A stretch of 16,428 nt of DNA from JAQUKH01 sp043809805 (GCA_043809805.1 JBDROR010000169.1:1-16428); one strand, 5' to 3'. Counted from the stretch's first letter, positions 6,876 through 12,864 are shown. A program made the numbers and translations. Notes: generated by a model not told the origin, from the letters alone.

Positions 6876-6923
6876 TCCCCTTTTTATTCCCCCTTTGAAA
6901 AAGGGGGATTCAGGGGGATTTTA
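6874..6923. repeat. Family B C/G-rich inverted repeat (pilN-pilO gap)
   Basis: ATTCCCCCTTTG pairs with AAAAGGGGGATT, flanked by AATCCCC on the left and AGGGGGATTTT on the right. It overlaps the last bases of the pilN stop codon and fills the gap before pilO, leaving only about ten bases before the ATG. No clear Shine-Dalgarno for pilO lies outside it. Confidence 0.85.
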
Positions 6924-6934
6924 TAGTAAATTAT

Positions 6935-7462
6935 ATGAAGCAGCCATTAAAGATTCTATTGATGAGTTTTGTCGTTATAATATGTTTTAGTATGGCAATA
7001 TTTTGGTTTATAATCCGGCCCAAAAAAATAGCGGTAAATCGAAAGGAAACGGAATATTCGGAGTTAAGAAATAATTTGTCTGAAGTCAGCAAAAGAATTA
7101 AAAATGAAAAATATTTTAAAGAAAATTTTAGTAAGATTGAAAGTGACTTACAGGAATTTAACTTAATCCTGCCCCGCCAGGAAGCAATTACAAAGCTAAT
7201 TCGAGAATTACCCGGTATGGCGGAAAGGAATGGAGTTAAAGTAAACGGTGTAAAATATCAGCCTTTTGTAAAGGATGAGGGTTATAACCGTCTTTCTTTT
7301 TCTTTGCCTGTGGAAGGAAAGTATTCCAATATTAGAAGATTTATCTACGAAATAGAAACAATGAGAAAGATTATTTGGATTGAACGATTGGCGATCAGGG
7401 CGTCATATCCTACGCGTGAAGAGTTGTCAATACAATTGACAATGTCAACGTATTTTATATAA
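6935..7462 (+). CDS. pilO: Type IV pilus platform protein PilO
   Basis: Partner of PilN that forms the periplasmic part of the inner-membrane platform and contacts the secretin complex. The 175 residues comprise a short cytoplasmic N-terminus, one membrane helix at about 6-28 (ILLMSFVVIICFSMAIFWFII), a coiled coil (about 35-75, KETEYSELRNNLSEVSKRI) and a C-terminal ferredoxin-like domain. The last contains the PilO-typical LPRQEAITKLIRELPGMAERNGVKV and LPVEGKYSNIRRFIYEIE. The start is ATG at 6935, right after a repeat, with no good ribosome binding site visible. The stop TAA overlaps the AATCCCCC end of the next repeat. Confidence 0.88.
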   Translation: MKQPLKILLMSFVVIICFSMAIFWFIIRPKKIAVNRKETEYSELRNNLSEVSKRIKNEKYFKENFSKIESDLQEFNLILPRQEAITKLIRELPGMAERNGVKVNGVKYQPFVKDEGYNRLSFSLPVEGKYSNIRRFIYEIETMRKIIWIERLAIRASYPTREELSIQLTMSTYFI

Positions 7463-7510
7463 TCCCCCTAAATCCCCCTTTTGCAAAGGGGGAATAAAAG
7501 GGGGATTTAT
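7461..7510. repeat. Family B C/G-rich inverted repeat, uninterrupted copy (pilO-secretin gap)
   Basis: AATCCCCCTAAATCCCCCTT is joined directly to TTGCAAAGGGGGAAT, then AAAAGGGGGATTT. This is the empty version of the elements at 6213 and 16367, both of which carry a 19-bp palindrome at the CTT/TTG junction. Its first two bases are part of the pilO stop codon. Confidence 0.88.
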
Positions 7511-7525
7511 TTTGGGGAGAATTAA

Positions 7526-9418
7526 ATGAAAAATGGAATTATCCTGTTTTTAATATTAAGTATTTTTTATTTTCAGATTGGAATATATAGTGAAACCGAT
7601 AGTAAACTGGAAAATGAGACTCCAACAGCGATTCAGCCTATAACTTTAAAATTCAAAAATGCTTATTTAAAAGATATTTTTGAGATTTTGTCCAAGATGA
7701 CAGGTATCAATATATTTTTTGATGAGGCAGTTCAGAATAAAAAAATAAACGTTTACATCGATTCGCTGCCTTTTGAACAAACTCTGGATATTTTATTAAA
7801 GACAAATAATTTAACGAAGATAATTGTAGACAAGAATTCTATGGTAGTGGTGCCCAAAAAAGGAGATAGGCTTAAAAATTATCAGGATGTGGTAATTAAA
7901 ACATTTTATCTAACCAACTCCGAGGCAAAGGATATGATTAACCTGCTCAGGACTATGATTCAGACAAAACAGATATTTATAAATGAAAGGCTTAACGCTA
8001 TTGTTCTTCGCGATACAAAAGAAAATATTGATACTGTCCGGCAGATTATCGAGGCTAATGATAAACTTGGGACACAGGTTGATATTGAACTGGAACTTTT
8101 GGAGATAAATCGAAATAGGCTTGAGAATCTTGGAATGCAGTTAGGCGGAGGCGAGGGTGATAAAAAGGGAGTTTTGTCCGGATTAAATGAGATTAAATTT
8201 GAAGGAAGCGTGAAAAAGAATATAAATCTTTCACTGCCGAGCGTTTGGTACAACCTTGTTAATGATAAAAGTTTCGCGAAGATATTGGCTAATCCGAGGA
8301 TAAGGGTAACCAATAAGCAGAAGGCGAAGATTATGATAGCTGATCGTATCCCGGTAGAGATTTCTTCATCTACTAAGGATAGCGAGGGTAAAGAAACTAT
8401 TAATACCCAAGTGCAATATAAAGATGTGGGTATTAAACTTGATGTGGAGCCGAATATCCATTTTGACAATCAGGTGACAGTTAAGATAAATCTCGAGGTT
8501 AGTTCGATCGTGGAATACACTTCAAAAGGGTATCCATTAATCAGGACAAGAAATGTTGAAAGTTTTATTAGATTAAAAGATGGTGAATCGAAAATTTTAG
8601 GCGGATTAATCAGCGATGAGGAGAGAAAAGGCGCTTCTAAAGTGCCGGTACTGCATAAAATTCCGTTTCTTGGGACGTTATTTACATCCAGTCGAGACCA
8701 GAAGATTGAAACCGAAATTATTATGAGAATAACTCCTCGTATAGTTGATAAAGCAGTTTTATCGCGAGATGCAGCAGCTTCTCCGGAAATAGTAGTTTCT
8801 TCTTCTGATTCTGTAAAAACAGATTTGTTGCAGGAAGTGCCTCCTTTGCCTAAAGAAGAATCTGCTATAGGCGAGTCGGTGGAAGAGGCTTTCGCGAGGA
8901 TGCAAGAATTGGTTGAAGAAAAAACTGCAAGCGATGAAGCAGAAGTGGAAAATCCAAAGGATGATTTATCTGATCAGCTTGATGTATCATCAAATGTGAT
9001 TTATATTAGTCCTCAGATTAAAAATGTTAAAATGAATGAGGAGTTTTCATTAGATGTATCTGTAAATAGTAGTTCCAATCTTTATGCCGCGCCTTTCTAT
9101 CTTACATATAACCCAAAACTTTTACAGTTTATATCGGCGAAAGAAGGATCATTTTTAGGCCAGGATGGAAACTCAACTACCTTTTTATTTTCCAATGATG
9201 TTAACCGCGGCAGGATAATAATCGGCCTCACGCGTATGGGACAGGTTAAAGGGGTAAGTGGTTCCGGGACGCTTATAAGTGTGAGTTTTAAGGCGGTTGG
9301 AATGGGTAATGTTTCTATTGGTTTTAATAATGCCTCGGCGAAAAAAGTCACTCCTGAAAATCCAATGCCGCAGTCGTTTTCTGTAACCTTCAGGGGTGGA
9401 CAGGTGAATGTGAAATAA
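7526..9418 (+). CDS. Secretin (PilQ/GspD type) with C-terminal cohesin-like domain
   Basis: Outer-membrane pore for the pilus or secreted substrates. The 630 residues read in order: a signal peptide (about 1-22), an N0/STN domain (38-111; ITLKFKNAYLKDIFEILSKM), an N1 domain (120-178; FYLTNSEAKDMINLLRTMI), the secretin core (183-406) with KILANPRIRVTN, VGIKLDVEPNI, LKDGESKILGGLI, VPVLHKIPFLGTLF and EIIMRITPRIV, an acidic linker (410-488), and a beta-rich domain (490-630). The last looks like a cohesin: it starts VIYISPQIKNVKMNEEFSLDVSVN and contains LTYNPKLLQFISA and GSGTLISVSFKAVG. Cohesin tails on secretins are known from other phyla as I recall. The GGGGAGA site before the ATG supports the start. 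PilQ and GspD cannot be separated here. Confidence 0.92.
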   Translation: MKNGIILFLILSIFYFQIGIYSETDSKLENETPTAIQPITLKFKNAYLKDIFEILSKMTGINIFFDEAVQNKKINVYIDSLPFEQTLDILLKTNNLTKIIVDKNSMVVVPKKGDRLKNYQDVVIKTFYLTNSEAKDMINLLRTMIQTKQIFINERLNAIVLRDTKENIDTVRQIIEANDKLGTQVDIELELLEINRNRLENLGMQLGGGEGDKKGVLSGLNEIKFEGSVKKNINLSLPSVWYNLVNDKSFAKILANPRIRVTNKQKAKIMIADRIPVEISSSTKDSEGKETINTQVQYKDVGIKLDVEPNIHFDNQVTVKINLEVSSIVEYTSKGYPLIRTRNVESFIRLKDGESKILGGLISDEERKGASKVPVLHKIPFLGTLFTSSRDQKIETEIIMRITPRIVDKAVLSRDAAASPEIVVSSSDSVKTDLLQEVPPLPKEESAIGESVEEAFARMQELVEEKTASDEAEVENPKDDLSDQLDVSSNVIYISPQIKNVKMNEEFSLDVSVNSSSNLYAAPFYLTYNPKLLQFISAKEGSFLGQDGNSTTFLFSNDVNRGRIIIGLTRMGQVKGVSGSGTLISVSFKAVGMGNVSIGFNNASAKKVTPENPMPQSFSVTFRGGQVNVK

Positions 9419-9503
9419 CGTAAAAAGTAAAACGTAAAATGTAAAAACAAACAATGATTAATTTAAAATTTTCGGATTACGATTCACGATTCACGGTTCA
9501 CAG
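9419..9503. repeat. Stuttering short-word tracts around the first pilin start
   Basis: Positions 9419-9447 repeat the word GTAAAA with one- to three-base joins. Positions 9475-9503 repeat the word CGATTCAC/GGTTCAC and lie inside the leader of the first pilin gene. No ribosome binding site is evident in between. Confidence 0.65.
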
Positions 9504-9969
9504 TGGCTTTAGTTTTATTGAACTGATGGTTACTTTAGCCATCATTGGTATTTTGGCTTCTGTTGTTTTGCCTTTAACAAAGATCACTATAAAGAGGAAT
9601 AAGGAAATAGAATTACGCAGATCTCTGCGGGAGATAAGAAAAGCGATCGACAATTACAAAGTAAAATTTGATGAATTAAAAACTGAGTTTTACAGCGTGA
9701 AAAGGGATGAAAACCGAGAGGAACTTTATAAAAAATTCAAGGTGGAGGAAGTAGACCGTATGGGTTATCCTGTTACTTTAGAAGAGCTGGTTGAACTTAA
9801 ATTTTTACGGCGGATACCGAAGGATCCTGTTGCCGACGCGCAGAAATGGGAAACACGTTCTTATAGCGACGCGTCTGACAGTAAAATTACGGATGGACGG
9901 AATATCTATGATGTTAGTTCCACAAGCGAAGAAGAGGCATTAGATGGGACAAAATATAATGAATGGTAA
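9454..9969 (+). CDS. Pilin-like protein 1 (prepilin-type N-terminal methylation domain, GspG-like)
   Basis: A pilus or pseudopilus subunit processed by prepilin peptidase. The 171 residues open with an 18-residue leader ending in Gly, then the mature start FSFIELMVTLAIIGILASVVLP with Glu at mature position 5. A charged helix (KRNKEIELRRSLREIRKAIDNYK) and a globular part with LEELVELKFLRRIPKDP follow, ending IYDVSSTSEEEALDGTKYNEW. That DV-S-S...ALDGT-Y-EW tail is shared with the next gene. The leader is translated from a stuttering TTCAC repeat, and no alternative start codon lies before the cleavage site. The gene overlaps the next by 11 or 26 bases depending on its start. I cannot say which pilin is the major subunit. 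Confidence 0.87.
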   Translation: MINLKFSDYDSRFTVHSGFSFIELMVTLAIIGILASVVLPLTKITIKRNKEIELRRSLREIRKAIDNYKVKFDELKTEFYSVKRDENREELYKKFKVEEVDRMGYPVTLEELVELKFLRRIPKDPVADAQKWETRSYSDASDSKITDGRNIYDVSSTSEEEALDGTKYNEW

Positions 9970-10438
9970 GATTTGTCATTCCCACGAAAGTGGGAATCCA
10001 GACTGTGCTAAACAATGGATTCCCGATCAAGTCGGGAATGACAGAATAATAAAGTCACACAATTATTCGACAAACCAGATTGGTTTCACTCTCATAGAAC
10101 TTGTAATCGTGCTTTCTATTTTGGGGATTATTTTGTCGTTTGCCGAGCCGATTTATCGAAATTCTGTTATAAAGGCAAGGGAAGCCGCGTTAAAGAAAGA
10201 TATTTTTATTATAAGAGATAGTATTGATCAATATTATGCCGACAATGATAATTATCCCGAAAGTTTAGAGGATCTGGTCGAAAAAAGATATATTAGATCA
10301 ATTCCTGAAGATCCTTTTACTAAAAGTAAAGAGACATGGGTGGTAATTTCTTCTGCTCCTGAAGAATTGGATGTTTTTGATGTCCACAGCGGAAGTGATT
10401 TATTGGCTTTGAATGGGACGGCGTATAATGAGTGGTAA
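9944..10438 (+). CDS. Pilin-like protein 2 with a repeat-encoded prepilin leader
   Basis: Paralogue of the preceding pilin. The mature protein begins FTLIELVIVLSILGIILSFAEP after Gly, with Glu5 present, followed by KAREAALKKDIFIIRDSIDQYY, YPESLEDLVEKRYIRSIPEDP and the tail VFDVHSGSDLLALNGTAYNEW. The leader is unusually long (47 residues from ATG 9944, which has AGAGG upstream, or 42 from ATG 9959). It includes CHSHESGNPD...WIPDQVGNDR, the translation of a complete REP-type inverted repeat at 9975-10042. No canonical start codon lies between that repeat and the cleavage site, so the repeat must be translated if the gene is expressed in this frame. The leader is cut off by the peptidase, so the mature pilin would be normal. 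Confidence 0.85.
   Translation: MGQNIMNGKICHSHESGNPDCAKQWIPDQVGNDRIIKSHNYSTNQIGFTLIELVIVLSILGIILSFAEPIYRNSVIKAREAALKKDIFIIRDSIDQYYADNDNYPESLEDLVEKRYIRSIPEDPFTKSKETWVVISSAPEELDVFDVHSGSDLLALNGTAYNEW
9975..10042. repeat. Complete 68-bp paired REP element inside a pilin leader
   Basis: The left hairpin GTCATTCCCAC...GTGGGAATCCAG and right hairpin TGGATTCCCGA...TCGGGAATGAC face each other, the same architecture as 2366-2450. Outer ends GTCATTCCC and GGGAATGAC pair. Compensatory changes keep both stems paired (CAC with GTG on the left, CGA with TCG on the right), showing the stems have been kept although the loops differ. Confidence 0.92.
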
Positions 10439-10796
10439 AGGCTTTACTTATATCTGGCTTATGATTTTTGTTGCGGTTATGTGTATAAACCTCGCGATAG
10501 TAGCGCCCGTTTGGAGGACAGTTATAAAGCGGGATAAGGAAGAGGAACTGCGTGTTCGTTTGGAAAGCATAAGGAATGGAATAAAAGAATATAAAAAGAA
10601 ATATAATAAATTTCCCGATAATATCAGTGAATTGGTAACCTTAAAATGTCTTCGTAAACCATTCCCCGATCCTATGACCGGTAAATTGGATTGGACGCTA
10701 AATGGGGATTTGGGATTTTCTGATGTCCACAGCAGTTCGCAGAAAGAATCGATGAAATCCACCGGGGAGCAAAAGGACTATTATTCGGCATGGTAG
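10428..10796 (+). CDS. Pilin-like protein 3, lacking Glu5
   Basis: Third member of the tandem set, about 122 residues from ATG 10428; ATG 10413 is an in-frame alternative giving five more residues. The leader is short (MSGKG), and the mature start is FTYIWLMIFVAVMCINLAIVAP, so Trp replaces the canonical Glu at position 5. Then come RTVIKRDKEEELRVRLESIRNGIKEYKK, FPDNISELVTLKCLRKPFPDP and DVHSSSQKE...DYYSAW, which align with the helix, the EELV-K-LR-P-DP segment and the aromatic-W tail of pilins 1 and 2. Glu5 loss is known in GspK tip pseudopilins and, as I recall, in a family beginning GFTYLWLL. A minor or tip role is plausible. Its start overlaps the stop of pilin 2 by 11 bases. Confidence 0.82.
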   Translation: MSGKGFTYIWLMIFVAVMCINLAIVAPVWRTVIKRDKEEELRVRLESIRNGIKEYKKKYNKFPDNISELVTLKCLRKPFPDPMTGKLDWTLNGDLGFSDVHSSSQKESMKSTGEQKDYYSAW

Positions 10797-10800
10797 AATA

Positions 10801-10846
10801 TCGTTGTTCGTCGTTCGTATATCGAAATACGAAATACGAAATACGA
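10801..10846. repeat. Stuttering TTCGT / AATACGA tract before the sigma factor gene
   Basis: The words TTCGTCG and GAAATACGAAATACGAAATACGA repeat without spacers, and the TTCGTAT and ATACGAA halves are complementary. The tract is open in the sigma factor frame from TTG 10804, but the translation is not family-like, so it is left outside the gene. Confidence 0.7.
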
Positions 10847-10866
10847 GTTTTGGAGCGAAGCGACAG

Positions 10867-11427
10867 ATGGATACGCATGAAGAAGATATAATTTTAGTAA
10901 AAAGATGTCTTAATGGGAATAATGACGCCTTCGTGGAATTGGTTAACAAATATAAACTTCAGATATATAATTTGGCGTATAGGCTTTTGGGAAATAGAGA
11001 AGAGGCCAAGGATGCCGCTCAAGAGGCTTTTTTTAGGGCTTATAGGTCATTAAACAAATATAAAATAGCTTATAGTTTTTTTACATGGATTTATACTATT
11101 TCTATAAATGTTTGTCGGAATCGTCTTAAGGATTATAAGAAAATGCAGCTGATCCCGCTTGAATCCCATTCTGAGTTAGAGAATGATGATTTAACAGCTG
11201 AAGAGATATTGCAAAAAAAGAGAAATGACGCGATTGTCCAGCGGATTATTAATCAGCTGCCGAAAAAATATAAAGTAGTAGTTGTTTTAAAATATATTCG
11301 TGGTTTGCGGTATAATGAGATTGCCAATATAGTTAATCTGCCGTTGGGAACGGTAAAGATTCAGATACATCGCGCGCGCAAGGCGCTCAGGGAACTTTGG
11401 GATAGAGAAACAAAAAATGAATTTTGA
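10867..11427 (+). CDS. ECF-type RNA polymerase sigma factor (sigma-70 family, RpoE-like)
   Basis: Directs RNA polymerase to a dedicated promoter set, normally under control of a membrane anti-sigma factor. The 186-residue product shows region 2 (FVELVNKYKLQIYNLAYRLLGNREEAKDAAQEAFFRAYRSL, then FFTWIYTISINVCRNRLKD), a variable acidic linker (SHSELENDDLTAEE), and region 4 (INQLPKKYKVVVVLKYIRGLRYNEIANIVNLPLGTVKIQIHRARKALREL) with its helix-turn-helix. The ATG at 10867 has GGAG about 11 bases upstream and gives the normal N-terminus; the reading frame extends upstream only through repeat sequence. A membrane protein with an outside sensor-like domain follows. The target promoters cannot be read from this window. 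Confidence 0.94.
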   Translation: MDTHEEDIILVKRCLNGNNDAFVELVNKYKLQIYNLAYRLLGNREEAKDAAQEAFFRAYRSLNKYKIAYSFFTWIYTISINVCRNRLKDYKKMQLIPLESHSELENDDLTAEEILQKKRNDAIVQRIINQLPKKYKVVVVLKYIRGLRYNEIANIVNLPLGTVKIQIHRARKALRELWDRETKNEF

Positions 11428-11473
11428 CAAAATAAATTTGAAACCCGTTAAAAAATTTATGGTATATCAAAGT

Positions 11474-11500
11474 AGACATCCTATAAAGATCAGGATGTCT
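11474..11500 (+). other. Hairpin after the sigma factor gene
   Basis: AGACATCCT (11474-11482) pairs perfectly with AGGATGTCT (11492-11500) around a nine-base loop. No U-tract follows, so it is not a clear intrinsic terminator. Its last two bases are also the first two of the following inverted repeat. Confidence 0.5.
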
Positions 11501-11581
11501 TGATTACACAGATTAAAAAAGGATTACACAGATAGGTGAATTAATCTGTGTAATCTGTGCCTGATAATCTGTGTAATCAAG
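11499..11581. repeat. GATTACACAGATT inverted-repeat element, 83 bp
   Basis: The ends CTTGATTACACAGATTA and TAATCTGTGTAATCAAG are perfect 17-bp inverted repeats. Internal copies of GGATTACACAGAT and AATCTGTGTAATC pair in turn, giving nested stems. The right end alone recurs before pilM (5230-5251). It fills about half of the sigma/anti-sigma gap. Confidence 0.85.
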
Positions 11582-11595
11582 TTTATACTAGGAGA
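11561..11595 (+). promoter_or_regulatory. Leader module with ribosome binding site, shared with pilM
   Basis: The right end of the GATTACACAGATT repeat (11561-11582) runs directly into TTATACTAGGAGA (11583-11595). Both segments are identical to those before pilM, without the 10 bases that make the palindrome there. The AGGAGAGGA ribosome binding site serves the ATG at 11604. Confidence 0.55.
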
Positions 11596-11603
11596 GGATA
11601 AAA

Positions 11604-12095
11604 ATGAGGCGCAATGAAATAAGAGAAATGGTTGACGGTTTAAAGTCTGCCCCTATGATTACCGTCCCGGATGATTTTACATATCTGGTTGTTGACCGTG
11701 TTAATAGGCATAAAAGGGGCGGGATAGCTAAGAGGGGATTGCGGAATGTGGCGGCGGGTTTGTTTTTAATTATTTTGATTGGAATTGGTGTTTTTCTTTT
11801 TCCAAAAAATCGGCTTAATTCGGCGGATATAATTAATGTTAAATTCCAACTGGAAATGCCCGTGCGAAACAATATACAAACGATTTCTTTGGCGGGAGAT
11901 TTTAATGGATGGGATACAAAGGTTATGATGCTTAATCTAACTGATAATAATAAATGGACTATTAATGTTCCCTTAAAAAAAGGGCGTTACCAATATATGT
12001 TTGTTATTGACGGTGGGAAATGGATGCCGGATCCTGCTGCAAAAAGGCTTATTGCCGATGGTTTCGGCGGGGAAAATTCTTTGCTTGAATTGTAA
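11604..12095 (+). CDS. Single-pass membrane protein with CBM48-like glycogen-binding domain, probable anti-sigma factor
   Basis: The 163-residue product has a cytoplasmic N-terminus of about 48 residues containing VPDDFTYLVVDRVNRHKRG. One membrane helix (about 50-66, AGLFLIILIGIGVFLF) has positive charges before it, so the C-terminus faces outward. An E-set/CBM48 (AMPK-beta type) domain spans 78-163 with the signatures LAGDFNGWD (97-104), GRYQYMFVIDGGKWMPDP (128-144) and a closing NSLLEL. The P-DF---V---V segment resembles the cytoplasmic part of proteins paired with ECF sigma factors, as I recall; no HxxxCxxC zinc motif is present. Position directly after the sigma gene and the layout suggest an anti-sigma factor sensing a glucan-like polymer or other envelope ligand. 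The CBM48 call is strong, the anti-sigma call moderate. Confidence 0.83.
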   Translation: MRRNEIREMVDGLKSAPMITVPDDFTYLVVDRVNRHKRGGIAKRGLRNVAAGLFLIILIGIGVFLFPKNRLNSADIINVKFQLEMPVRNNIQTISLAGDFNGWDTKVMMLNLTDNNKWTINVPLKKGRYQYMFVIDGGKWMPDPAAKRLIADGFGGENSLLEL

Positions 12096-12101
12096 TAGAT
12101 T

Positions 12102-12127
12102 GTCATTCCCGCTTTCGCGGGAATGAC
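12102..12127. repeat. Perfect 26-bp REP-like palindrome
   Basis: GTCATTCCCGC and GCGGGAATGAC form an 11-bp perfect stem with a TTTC loop, a few bases after the stop of the preceding gene. It combines the GTCATTCCC left end of one half-element with the GGGAATGAC right end of the other. Confidence 0.88.
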
Positions 12128-12153
12128 GGAAAAGAACGAGAGGAGATTTTCGG

Positions 12154-12864
12154 ATGGAATTAAATAAATTTATTAAATCAATTATTTTGTGTATTATTTT
12201 ACTGAGTGTTTGCGAGTTTAGAACATTCGCCTTTTCAAATTATCAGGAAGATATAAATTTTAACAACATGATAACAGAGATAAAAAATTACCAATACAGG
12301 GAGACGAAATATCAGGTTGAATTATTGGATGTATTGGATCGGGCAAAAAGAGAAATGATCCCGGTTGCTCCGCTGTTTAATAAAATCAAAGAGGGGTTGT
12401 CCAAAGATATTGGATTGAAAAATATCATTGATGTTGTAAATAGAAATAAAGATAACTTAAAACTGGCGCAATCGTTATTGAATGAATTTGAAAAAAAAGG
12501 TTTAAAGAAAAATAAAGAGGCAAATTGGAGAGAATTCGCGATTGTCTCATTGGCTGAGTTTTTTATGAGGGGAGGAACCGAGGAAACAGTTAGAAAATTA
12601 GCCGATCAGGTTATTGCTCAAAAGGCGGACGGTTCACGCCTTTTGATTTTGAGCGGTATGTTTGTGGATTTAAAAGAGAAAAAAATAAGAGATGATATTG
12701 TCTGGACAATGGTTAACATGATTTTGAAACAAAACCTGAGAGAGTCTGACACGAAAGATTTAATCAACAATATTTATTCCAAGATAGATTCAGGTGAAAA
12801 TGTTGAGGCATATGTCAGGCAGTTAGAAAAGAATAACCCCTCACGAGCGTTGATTAGAAAATGA
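12154..12864 (+). CDS. Exported or membrane-anchored helical protein, function unknown
   Basis: I do not recognise the family with confidence. The 236-residue product starts with a hydrophobic signal-like segment (about 9-28, SIILCIILLSVCEFRTFAF) and is otherwise predicted mostly helical by eye, rich in Lys, Glu, Leu and Ile. A central stretch, REMIPVAPLFNKIKEGLSK, recalls a P--PL--KI-EGL-K pattern I associate with small exported helical proteins of unknown role. The ATG at 12154 follows GAGAGGAGA, a good ribosome binding site. The stop overlaps the start of the glycosyltransferase gene by four bases (ATGA), so the two are probably co-translated and may act together in the envelope. Confidence 0.78.
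   Translation: MELNKFIKSIILCIILLSVCEFRTFAFSNYQEDINFNNMITEIKNYQYRETKYQVELLDVLDRAKREMIPVAPLFNKIKEGLSKDIGLKNIIDVVNRNKDNLKLAQSLLNEFEKKGLKKNKEANWREFAIVSLAEFFMRGGTEETVRKLADQVIAQKADGSRLLILSGMFVDLKEKKIRDDIVWTMVNMILKQNLRESDTKDLINNIYSKIDSGENVEAYVRQLEKNNPSRALIRK

Noticed and set aside
7960..8469. Long antisense open frame (169 codons) within the secretin gene
   Set aside because: It lies wholly inside a well-supported gene, has Ser/Ile/Leu/Phe-rich sequence typical of an antisense shadow, no ribosome binding site and no family features.
10804..10866. N-terminal extension of the sigma factor from TTG 10804
   Set aside because: The 21 extra residues are translated from a stuttering repeat and are not sigma-like; ATG 10867 gives the normal N-terminus.
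11391..11397. GGAACTT, an ECF-type -35 element, near the end of the sigma factor gene
   Set aside because: It encodes conserved residues (Arg-Glu-Leu) of region 4, and no matching -10 element appears at the right distance.
11424..11452. TTGACA as a housekeeping -35 promoter element between sigma and anti-sigma genes
   Set aside because: The best -10 at 17 bases is GTTAAA, too weak to support a promoter in AT-rich DNA.
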